Origin: Novosphingobium kaempferiae
GTDB lineage: Bacteria; Pseudomonadota; Alphaproteobacteria; Sphingomonadales; Sphingomonadaceae
Length of the DNA: 64,000 bases
Reading direction: 5' to 3'
Assembly (NCBI RefSeq): GCF_021227995.1
Contig: NZ_CP089301.1
Location: 496,001 to 560,000, forward strand
The notes beneath the pieces were generated by a model. The model was given only the letters and a program-made list of their open reading frames with translations. It ran no database searches and was not told the origin of the DNA. Shown piece after piece: positions 50,818-59,488 of the stretch. Each line of letters starts with the position of its first letter. Position 1 is the stretch's first letter. Position numbers and translations under genes: made by a program.

Positions 50818-51417
50818 TCAGGCGCAACCTTCGACATAGGCCAGCACCGGCATCTCGCCGACGTGGATCAGGCCGACGCGGCCGTCCGACTTGATCTCGA
50901 AGCGCAGCGCCGATTCTCCGGGGCGGGCGTTCGGGGCGGTGAGGTATTTCGCCGGGGCGCTCTCGTACTTGTGGGGCTCGGATCGGAAGCCGGCGAACCA
51001 GCCCTGCACTTCCTTCTCGGTGGCGCCGACGCCGATGCCCTCGGCCAGCTTCACCTTCGAGTTCTGGCCCAGCGTGATGCGGCGGACCGCGCCGTCCTCG
51101 ACGATGGCGTAGACGCCGGGGTACTCGGGCGAGCTGACCGTGCGGCAGGCGTCGCTCGTCTGCGCGCCGCGCTCGGCCCAGGTGCTGCCCTTGGGCACCG
51201 GCTTGCCGATCTTCAGGTCGCCTAGCCCCTCCAGCCCGAGCACCGCCGCCGGGGCGGCCACCGGAGCCGCCTCGCTCGCATCTGCGGAGGGCGCCTCGGT
51301 GGCGATGTCCTCGACATCGGCGCTGGCCGAGGCAGTGGCGGAAGGCTCCTCCGGCCCCGACGAACAGGCGGCGAGCGAGAGGAAGGCGATGGCGGTCAGC
51401 GAAGCGAAGTGTTTCAT
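50818..51417 (-). CDS. Putative lipoprotein, unknown
   Basis: 199 residues. Lipobox SLAACSS (Cys at about 18). Then an acidic, Ala/Ser-rich linker (about 20-60) and a C-terminal domain with IGKPVPKGSTWAERGAQTSD, CRTVSSPEYPGVYAIVEDG and GATEKEVQGWF, suggesting a periplasmic ligand-binding or calcium-regulated fold; one disulfide may form between its two cysteines. No family recognised with certainty. Confidence 0.68.
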   Translation of the reverse strand: MKHFASLTAIAFLSLAACSSGPEEPSATASASADVEDIATEAPSADASEAAPVAAPAAVLGLEGLGDLKIGKPVPKGSTWAERGAQTSDACRTVSSPEYPGVYAIVEDGAVRRITLGQNSKVKLAEGIGVGATEKEVQGWFAGFRSEPHKYESAPAKYLTAPNARPGESALRFEIKSDGRVGLIHVGEMPVLAYVEGCA

Positions 51418-51515
51418 GCCGTCACTAACTGCCGTCCCCGGCTGAACGTTGCATGACTTCGCAGGTGAACTCTGGTTAAATCAGACCGGCCCGAAAGTGT
51501 CTTGCGACCGATGCC

Positions 51516-51965
51516 TCAGCCAAGCCCCCGACGCCACCGCGCGCCCGCCCGCAGATACTGCCGCATGAGCGCGACAAGCGCGGAATTGCTGACTTCCAGC
51601 CTCGCGCGGACATAGCGCCCGCGCCGCATGACCACATGCACCGCCCCGTCGAAAGCCGCCGCTGCGCGCTCCTCCGGTGTGAACTTCCGCGCCGGCGCCA
51701 GAGCCTCGTCAGCCGAGGCCGCGAAGTCCCACGCCGCCACGAAGCCGCACGCCCCCTCGCGCCGCCGCAGCCGGTAGACGCTCTCCCGCGAACACCCCAC
51801 CCGCGCCGCCGCCTCGACCACCGAGCCGGTCTCCGCCAGCCAGCCGATGAACGCCCCCTGCCGCTCCGGCGTCCACCCGTCCCGCCGCGAACGCATGGGG
51901 ACCGGGACGAACGGCGCGATGCGCAAGTACGCAGGCCAGCGAGGCGCAGGGTCGGGACGGGGCAT
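51516..51965 (-). CDS. Helix-turn-helix protein, terminase-small-subunit-like
   Basis: 149 residues. WTPERQGAFIGWLAETGSVV then EAAARVGCSRESVYRLRRR is a classic helix-turn-helix of the type seen in phage terminase small subunits and related DNA-binding proteins. The rest (RRGRYVRARLEVSNSALVAL, MRQYLR) has no named domain. Not accompanied by phage genes except the methyltransferase-like gene 240 nt downstream on the other side. Confidence 0.62.
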   Translation of the reverse strand: MPRPDPAPRWPAYLRIAPFVPVPMRSRRDGWTPERQGAFIGWLAETGSVVEAAARVGCSRESVYRLRRREGACGFVAAWDFAASADEALAPARKFTPEERAAAAFDGAVHVVMRRGRYVRARLEVSNSALVALMRQYLRAGARWRRGLG

Positions 51966-52030
51966 GGCCGCGAGGGTAGCGCGCGGCGGGGGTTGTAGGA
52001 AAACGGTTCGTGGGAAGAGGCAAGGAAGGT

Positions 52031-52050
52031 GCGAGGGTTATTACCCTCGC
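52031..52050. other. Perfect 8-bp stem hairpin at the island border
   Basis: GCGAGGGT (52031-52038), loop TATT, ACCCTCGC (52043-52050). It lies where the base composition falls from GC-rich to AT-rich; it may be a terminator or part of an integration boundary. Confidence 0.45.
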
Positions 52051-52168
52051 GCTCCCGGGAATGGCCGTTTGATGAGACCGCTACGACAAGGGCTGCTGAC
52101 TAAACAACTTTTACCCGAAACATCACGGGAGCGCAGAAAGTTCAAACTTTGGAATCACTTATCGAAAT

Positions 52169-52196
52169 TTGACCAAAACATTGATTCTGCTAATAT
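52169..52196 (+). promoter_or_regulatory. Promoter of the methyltransferase-like gene
   Basis: TTGACC (52169-52174), a 16-nt spacer and TAATAT (52191-52196). The expected start of transcription is about 52203, the A of the ATG, so the mRNA would be leaderless; no ribosome-binding site is visible. Confidence 0.6.
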
Positions 52197-52202
52197 TTAT
52201 GT

Positions 52203-52829
52203 ATGGATCCTACATACCACCTCAATGGCAGCTTCAAGCCCACCACAAAACGATTCGCCGATCTTCAAGGCGCAGATTTCTTTCCTACGCCAGCTTGGGC
52301 AACTGAGGCGCTGATCGATAATGAGCAATTCTCTGGCCCGATCTGGGAATGCGCATGTGGTAACGGCGCGATGTCCGAAGTCTTAAAAAAGGTTTCGACA
52401 GAAGTTTACAGTTCCGACTTGCATGATCGAGGATATGGCGATGGCGGTATTGATTTTCTAGAATCAAATACACCATTTGATAATATTATAACAAATCCTC
52501 CATACAATTCTGCCGAAGGCTTCGTGCATAAAGGACTTGAACTCGCAAATAAGAAATTTGCCCTGCTGTTGAGACTCGCCTTCCTTGAGGGGGTTAACCG
52601 TCAGAAGACGATTTTTTTAAAAAATCCGCCCGCGCGAGTCTGGGTTTTTAGTGAAAGAATTACCTTTTATCCTGCTGGAGCCGATATAAAAGGCTCTGGA
52701 ACCACAGCGTATGCTTGGTTTGTTTGGGACAAAGATCAAAAAGAAAGAACTGAACTTTGTTGGCTGCCTCCTATTTACAAAAAAGGAGGCAAGGCCAACC
52801 GAGAAATATTAGAACCCGAGCTTTTCTAA
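52203..52829 (+). CDS. DNA N6-adenine methyltransferase-like protein
   Basis: 208 residues. DFFPTPAWATEALIDN at the start, motif I WECACGNGAMSEVL (about 48-62) and motif IV NIITNPPYNSAEGF (NPPY) are the S-adenosylmethionine-binding and catalytic motifs of N6-adenine DNA methyltransferases, as in the compact phage type. The C-terminal part (KNPPARVWVFSERITFYPAG) resembles a target-recognition part. G+C is near 40% against two-thirds for the region, a sign of recent acquisition. The recognition site is unknown. Confidence 0.8.
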   Translation: MDPTYHLNGSFKPTTKRFADLQGADFFPTPAWATEALIDNEQFSGPIWECACGNGAMSEVLKKVSTEVYSSDLHDRGYGDGGIDFLESNTPFDNIITNPPYNSAEGFVHKGLELANKKFALLLRLAFLEGVNRQKTIFLKNPPARVWVFSERITFYPAGADIKGSGTTAYAWFVWDKDQKERTELCWLPPIYKKGGKANREILEPELF

Positions 52830-53120
52830 ATATTTGCGCCCATTTTCGGTAATACGATATCCAGTGTCGGGCACATGCTCCAAGTACCCTTCATATATGT
52901 AATTTCCTTCCACCCCATGGTGAGATTGTATATTTCTAATTAGCTGATGCCACAGAGGCTCTCCTGCTCGTGTAGGAGAGCCAGCTAAATCACCTCGAGA
53001 CAAATTTAGCATAGTCGGAATTTGCGATCGAGCCGCATCAAAAGTGCAGACGCCTACTGCATTCGCAGAGGCAATTTTCATAACCGCAAGCGCAACTTCA
53101 TTTTCGGTAATTCTAGACAT
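52809..53120 (-). CDS. Winged-helix-like protein of the AT-rich island
   Basis: 103 residues from ATG 53120 with GAGGGG upstream. The N-terminus (MSRITENEVALAVMKIASAN) is helical; the C-terminal half (LWHQLIRNIQSHHGVEGNYI and YLEHVPDTGYRITENGRKYL) reads like a winged helix of the kind found in restriction-associated or transcription-control proteins. The gene converges on the methyltransferase and their 3' ends overlap by 21 nt. I do not recognise a nuclease motif. Function unknown. Confidence 0.6.
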   Translation of the reverse strand: MSRITENEVALAVMKIASANAVGVCTFDAARSQIPTMLNLSRGDLAGSPTRAGEPLWHQLIRNIQSHHGVEGNYIYEGYLEHVPDTGYRITENGRKYLEKLGF

Positions 53121-53296
53121 TTGGCCCCTCTTTCATAACCGATAATAACTTAGACGCGACATACAAACTAGCAAGGTAGCGATCTAAGTTTTTGCACTGA
53201 TGCTGAAAAAGACCAACACTCCAAATCACTTCAAATTAAAATATAGTAAGAATAACGATTGCATCATGATGTCAACTTTTGGGGCGATTGGAGCAT

Positions 53297-54037
53297 TCAA
53301 CATATGCCGATCAACCCCATCGCCGCTGCCGGTGCGCGTTCCTTCGCGCCGTTGATGAAGAACGCGAAGACCTCGCGCCCTTCGCTTGCCCAGCCGCGCG
53401 CACGTTCCGCCCATGCGTCGAGTTCGGCTTCGGGGTAGCCGGTTTCCAGATCGGCGCGGGCGTTCTGGAGGCGGGCGTAGACGAAGGGGGCGCAGTCGGG
53501 TGCGTCGAGCACGGCGTACTTGGGGGAGTCGGCCAGCACCACGGCGGTGCCGGACTTGCGACACAGGTCGAAGAACGCGGGATCGTCGAAGCTTTCGTGC
53601 CGGGCTTCGATGGCGTGGCGCAGGGGCAGCCCTTCGTGGGTGGCGGGCAGCAGGGCGAGGAAGGCGGCGATCTCGTCCGGCTCGAACTTCTTGGTGGCGG
53701 CGAGTTGCCAGTTGATCGGGCCGAGTTTGTCACCCAGTTCGACGAGGCCCTGTGCCATGAAGTTGGCCACGCTCTCGCCCGCTTCGGCCAGATCCTTGCG
53801 GTTGGTGCAGTAGCGACTGCCTTTCAGCGCGAAGCGGAAGTGGGCGGGCACGGCGTCGCGCCACTTGGCGAAGCTGGCGGGGCTCTGGCGGCGGTAGAAG
53901 GTGGCGTTGATCTCGGTCGCGGTCAGGTGTTCGCCGACATAGGCGAGTTCGCGGGCCTGCGGCAGTCCCTCGGGGTAGAACAGGCCGCGCCAGGGCTCGT
54001 AGGTCCAGCCGCCGATGCCGATATGAATGCCGCTCAT
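53297..54037 (-). CDS. DUF72 family protein (YecE-like)
   Basis: 246 residues. IGIGGWTYEPWRGLFYPEGL, ATEINATFYRRQSPASFAKW, FRFALKGSRYCTN and AIEARHESFDDPAF are classic DUF72 landmarks on a TIM-barrel. Function unknown. Its start overlaps the stop of the phasin-like copy B by 3 nt, so they form an operon. Confidence 0.92.
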   Translation of the reverse strand: MSGIHIGIGGWTYEPWRGLFYPEGLPQARELAYVGEHLTATEINATFYRRQSPASFAKWRDAVPAHFRFALKGSRYCTNRKDLAEAGESVANFMAQGLVELGDKLGPINWQLAATKKFEPDEIAAFLALLPATHEGLPLRHAIEARHESFDDPAFFDLCRKSGTAVVLADSPKYAVLDAPDCAPFVYARLQNARADLETGYPEAELDAWAERARGWASEGREVFAFFINGAKERAPAAAMGLIGIC

Positions 54038-54342
54038 GACTTCTTCCGGGCGAGGCGCTTGCGGTTGGCCGTGACCTTGCGGCGGTAGTGGCTGACCGCC
54101 TTCTGCGCGCTCCTTTCGGGCGATGCGAGCCCGCCGGTGGCGAGTTTCAGGCCGATGTCGGTCGCGGCCTTGACCTTTTCCGACACCATCAGCCGGTTCT
54201 CGCGGTCGCTGCCGCGCCCGGTCATCATGTCGGTAGTGCGCATGCCGATGACCATCATGCTCTCGGCCCAGAGCCAGTAGCTGTCGTGGGCGAGCTTCAT
54301 CCAGTCCGTCGTCGGCCAGTCGGTTTTAGGGGTGCGGCGCAT
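54034..54342 (-). CDS. Phasin-like helical protein, copy B
   Basis: 102 residues from ATG 54342. Helical protein with TDWMKLAHDSYWLWAESMMV and the C-terminal V-x-HYRR-x-V-x-x-N-x-x-R-L block shared with copy A at 49635. Co-transcribed with the DUF72 gene. Possibly a granule- or membrane-associated protein; not certain. Confidence 0.62.
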   Translation of the reverse strand: MRRTPKTDWPTTDWMKLAHDSYWLWAESMMVIGMRTTDMMTGRGSDRENRLMVSEKVKAATDIGLKLATGGLASPERSAQKAVSHYRRKVTANRKRLARKKS

Positions 54343-54446
54343 GTCCGGCCTCCTTGGGTGATGGACGCAGGGTATGCCACGGCCATGGAACTGGTCAAAC
54401 CGTCGCGGCGCTGCCAAGGGCTCGCGGGACAGCAGGAGACAGGTTC

Positions 54447-54755
54447 ATGGCGAGCGACGACGAGGACTACGTGTACGACGAGGACAGCGGCGAATGGCTG
54501 CCCGCCTCGGAACTGGCGGCGAAGCGCGCGGCGGCGGATACGGTCGAGGTGCGCGACGCGGTGGGCAATCCGCTGGCCGACGGGGACTCGGTGACGCTCA
54601 TCAAGGATCTGGACGTGAAGGGCGCGGGCCAGACGCTGAAGCGCGGCACCGTCATCCCCTCGATCCGCCTGACCGGCGACGCGCAGGAGATCGACTGCCG
54701 CTATCCCGGCATCAAGGGGCTGGTGCTGCGGGCGGAGTTCGTGAGGAAGCGGTGA
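54447..54755 (+). CDS. PhnA-like C-terminal domain protein (no zinc ribbon)
   Basis: 102 residues from ATG 54447 (AGGAGACAGG upstream). Residues 36-102 (VRDAVGNPLADGDSVTLIKD, DVKGAGQTLKRGTVI, RLTGDAQEIDCRY, IKGLVLRAEFVRKR) match the PhnA/YjdM C-terminal domain well. The usual N-terminal zinc ribbon (two Cys-x-x-Cys) is absent, replaced by an acidic segment with DEDYVYDEDSGEW. PhnA/YjdM is named after alkylphosphonate genes but its role is unclear. Confidence 0.85.
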   Translation: MASDDEDYVYDEDSGEWLPASELAAKRAAADTVEVRDAVGNPLADGDSVTLIKDLDVKGAGQTLKRGTVIPSIRLTGDAQEIDCRYPGIKGLVLRAEFVRKR

Positions 54756-54763
54756 GCAGGTAA

Positions 54764-54882
54764 CGTCGTCCCGGGCTCGACCCGGGATCGCTGGCCGTGA
54801 ACGGCCCGCCTCGCGGGGAGGCACATTCAGCTTGCGGGCGCCTAAAGACCGCCAGCGGTCCCGGATCAAGTCCGGGACGACG
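54764..54882. repeat. CGTCRTCCCGG-type palindromic repeat, copy 2
   Basis: Same ends and internal ATCGCTGGCCGTGAAC / AGACCGCCAGCGGT motifs as 17512-17631. It fills the gap between the PhnA-like gene and thiC. Confidence 0.8.
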
Positions 54883-54887
54883 CTACG

Positions 54888-56915
<2,028 letters not shown>

Positions 56916-57030
56916 CGGGGCGGATGATAGCCATGGTGAAGGGGGAGGTCCAGAGGGTGTGAAGCGCCCGCCGCATCCGTCGCCCCTGCGAAGGAGCGGC
57001 CCATCGAAGGCAGGAGCCTATCCCCCTTTT

Positions 57031-57105
57031 CGTCATTGCGAGCGCAGTGAAGCAATCCACGGTCGGCCCTCGCCTCTGGATTGCTTCGCTGCGCTCGCAA
57101 TGACG
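57031..57105. repeat. CGTCATTGCGAG inverted repeat, copy 2 of 3
   Basis: CGTCATTGCGAGCGCAGTGA at the left, mirrored to CGCTCGCAATGACG at the right. It lies between thiC's leader and the SRAP-like gene. See copies at 15194 and 61944. Confidence 0.9.
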
Positions 57106-57154
57106 GAGGGTTTTGTCGTGCAGGAAAAACCCGCCTCGTCTAAAGCCCGCGCCG

Positions 57155-57781
57155 ATGCCCATGCTCTATCGCCTCGACGCAGCCGCGCCTGCGGTTGCCC
57201 GCCGTTTCGGAGCGGAATCGGGCAATGATCCGTGGGACGGCGGCCATGTCGCGCCCGGACAGTTCGCGCCGGTCATCACGGCGGGGCGCGAGGCCATCGC
57301 GGGGCCGAGGCCGGAGTACCGGACGCCGCGCCGGATGATCCCACGCCTCTGGGGCGTGCCGCCGCCACCCTCGGTCCACGAGCAGCGCGGCATCCTCTCG
57401 GTGCGCAATCTCGACAGCCCGTTCTGGATCGGCAACCTGCGCAACAGCGAGTTCCGCTGCCTGATCCCCGCCACCGCCTTCATGGAATGGGGTCGCCCCT
57501 CCCCGACCGACGGCAAGCGCCGCCAGTGCTGGTTCACCTGCGCCGACCAGCCGGTCTTCGCCATGGCGGCGGTGTGGAAGGACAGCGAAATCCCCTCCTT
57601 CGCGCTCATCGCCGTGGAGGCGAACGCAGCGCTCAAGGCCGAGGGGCGCGAGACGATGCCGGTGATCCTGCCGCCCGATCCGGCAGTGCAGGACACATGG
57701 CTGCGCGGCGGCTGGGACCGGGCGAAGGCGCTGGTCACGCCCTACTCCTCCTCGCTGCTGGAGATGCGTCAGGCAGGCTGA
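57155..57781 (+). CDS. SRAP-family protein lacking the catalytic cysteine
   Basis: 208 residues. Fold markers of SOS-response-associated peptidase/HMCES proteins: LWGVPPPP (W-G), SVRNLDSPFW (Asn), RCLIPATAFMEWG (Glu), FAMAAVWKD and TMPVILPPD. In the family Cys2 after the start Met traps abasic DNA, giving MCNLYR or MCGRY. Here the start reads MPMLYR, so Cys2 is Pro. The usual H-x-R-M-P motif is R-E-T-M-P, so the catalytic His is missing too. ATG 57161 is an alternative start and would also lack Cys2. Likely an inactive or re-purposed homologue. Confidence 0.82.
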   Translation: MPMLYRLDAAAPAVARRFGAESGNDPWDGGHVAPGQFAPVITAGREAIAGPRPEYRTPRRMIPRLWGVPPPPSVHEQRGILSVRNLDSPFWIGNLRNSEFRCLIPATAFMEWGRPSPTDGKRRQCWFTCADQPVFAMAAVWKDSEIPSFALIAVEANAALKAEGRETMPVILPPDPAVQDTWLRGGWDRAKALVTPYSSSLLEMRQAG

Positions 57782-57801
57782 ACGGAGCCCGCCAGTCAGC
57801 C

Positions 57802-58437
57802 TCAGACCAGCGATTTCTCCGAAGACATCGTGTAGCGCATGTTGCGGAATATCCAGCCGCCGCCATGCGGCTCCCAGATGGCGGGCTTGGTGGCCGGATC
57901 GAGGAACAGCACCGGAAATTCGTACTGATCGCCGTCGTTCTCTTCCACGTACATGCGTCCCGTGGCCTCCATGCCCATCCGCTCCCACGAGCTCTGCGCC
58001 TCGTCGGAAGCAGCGGCACAACCGATGCGACCCGCGTAACCCTTCTGCCGCGACAGATTGACCGCGTATTCCTTCATGAGAATGCCGCCGCCCACGACGT
58101 AAGGCGAGGCAATCGTGCCTTCGATCCAGACGCCGCCACCGGGAATATATTCCTGATATTTGGCGATGGTGGAGATCGCCATGAGCACCACCGGCGTGCC
58201 CGATATCCGGTAGACGTAGAATTCGTAGTCGCCGAAATGGTTGTTCGCGCGGTCCCGCATATCCTCGCAGATGTCGGAATACCGGACGCTGCTATTCAGA
58301 TCGAGCAGGTTCGCGTCGAGGCTGCCGGTGGTCAAGTTGACGATATGGTCCAGAGCGTTGGCGGCGACCACGACGTCTGCGGCGAGCACCAGTCTTTCGA
58401 TCGGTGGATCGGTGATCCACGTATACCTCATCGGCAT
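57802..58437 (-). CDS. GNAT-like protein, unknown
   Basis: 211 residues from ATG 58437. The second half, VVGGGILMKEYAVNLSRQKG then SSWERMGMEATGRMYVEEN, follows the pattern of GNAT acetyltransferases (G-x-G-x-L-x-x-x-A-x-x-x-x-x-x-G ... W-x-R-M-G-M). The N-terminal half (ALDHIVNLTTGSLDANLLDL) has no assignment. Orphan gene; no toxin partner seen next to it. The fold is a guess. Confidence 0.5.
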   Translation of the reverse strand: MPMRYTWITDPPIERLVLAADVVVAANALDHIVNLTTGSLDANLLDLNSSVRYSDICEDMRDRANNHFGDYEFYVYRISGTPVVLMAISTIAKYQEYIPGGGVWIEGTIASPYVVGGGILMKEYAVNLSRQKGYAGRIGCAAASDEAQSSWERMGMEATGRMYVEENDGDQYEFPVLFLDPATKPAIWEPHGGGWIFRNMRYTMSSEKSLV

Positions 58438-58830
58438 GCAACGCTCCCCTTCAACCGGACGGAATCGATGCCCTGCACCGACCCCGCCAGCATAAGGCAC
58501 AAGCCGAAATCCCATCGAAACGATGGAGCCGATTTGGACGCGAATGATGGGGAGCAGGGAAGCGTTTCGTCCGAAGCCGAGCAGTCGAACACCCACCCGA
58601 GGGCCGGAAACGAGTAAGGGCGACCCGCATGGAGCCGCCCTTGACCGGGGTACACAATCCAGAAACACGCACTACGCCAAAAGGTTCCCGCGCAGCACCG
58701 CCACGCTATCCGAAGGGGTTAGCCACTCAGATACGATTGCCGCGCCGCGCCAAGTCTGAAAATCTCCCACTCGGTACTAGGACGTGAACCGGGAGCGTAT
58801 CGCCCACGCCGCCGTGGAGGATTTCGAGCC
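58438..58830. other. Gene-free region with one hairpin
   Basis: 393 nt. AAGGGCG (58616-58622) and CGCCCTT (58636-58642) form a hairpin near the middle. Frames across it look like shadows and I assign no gene. It may hold the promoter of the downstream three-gene operon. Confidence 0.4.
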
Positions 58831-59028
58831 GTGCAGGATCATACCGCCCCCGACAGCCTGCCGCCGTTCAAGCGCGCGGTCGTCTATGCCAGCATCGCCC
58901 TGACGCTCGTGGGCATCGTCGATGCGCTGCACAACATCCCGGTCGTGTCCGGCTGCGCCTTCTACGGCGACTGCCGGAAGGAGTCCTTCCGCGACCCGCC
59001 GGGCGAACTGGGCAAGGACGTGCCGTGA
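58831..59028 (+). CDS. Small membrane protein of the DCC-HTTM operon
   Basis: 65 residues from GTG 58831 with GGAGGAT upstream. One membrane helix (AVVYASIALTLVGIVDAL) and two cysteines at the C-terminal side (CAFYGDCRKE), the C-x5-C facing the periplasm if the N-terminus is inside. It overlaps the next gene by 4 nt (GTGA). Unknown function; a possible redox partner of the DCC protein. Confidence 0.6.
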   Translation: MQDHTAPDSLPPFKRAVVYASIALTLVGIVDALHNIPVVSGCAFYGDCRKESFRDPPGELGKDVP

Positions 59029-59432
59029 GCGCCGAGACGCCCGCCGAAGCGCTGGTCATCTACGACGGCGAGTGCATCTTCTGCCAGAACTACGTGCGGA
59101 TGCTCAGGCTGCGCGACAGCGTCGGCCCCGTCGAACTGGTCGACGCGCGCAGCGACGACCCGCGGGTGCAGGCGGTCGCGGCGCAGGGTTTCGATCTCGA
59201 TCACGGCATGATCTTCTCCTACCGCGAGCGCATCTACCACGGCTCGGACGCGGTCCACGCGCTGGCGCTGCTGGCGTCGCCGTCGAGCCTGTTCAACCGC
59301 ATGAACGCCTTCCTGTTTTCCCGGCCGACCATCGCCCGGCTCAGCTATCCGTGGCTGAAAGCCGGGCGCAGGGCGACGCTGTGGCTGCGCGGGCGCAAGC
59401 TCATCGCGCAGTCCGGCACGGCGGGGGAATGA
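59025..59432 (+). CDS. DCC-family thiol-disulfide oxidoreductase-like protein
   Basis: 135 residues from GTG 59025. VIYDGECIFCQNYVRMLRLR (the D-x-x-C-x-x-C core), FDLDHGMIF, YHGSDAVHAL and a basic membrane-association region match DUF393/DCC. These thioredoxin-fold-like proteins are commonly next to HTTM membrane proteins, as here. Function unknown. Confidence 0.88.
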   Translation: MSAETPAEALVIYDGECIFCQNYVRMLRLRDSVGPVELVDARSDDPRVQAVAAQGFDLDHGMIFSYRERIYHGSDAVHALALLASPSSLFNRMNAFLFSRPTIARLSYPWLKAGRRATLWLRGRKLIAQSGTAGE

Positions 59433-59488
59433 GCATGGAACGGCCAGCCCGATCACCTGCAGGCACCTAGCGACACCGGGGGAAACTT

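Noticed and set aside
51516..53120. Remnant prophage
   Set aside because: The terminase-like helix-turn-helix protein and the phage-type methyltransferase are suggestive, but no capsid, tail, lysis or integrase gene is present, and the first gene is GC-rich like the chromosome.
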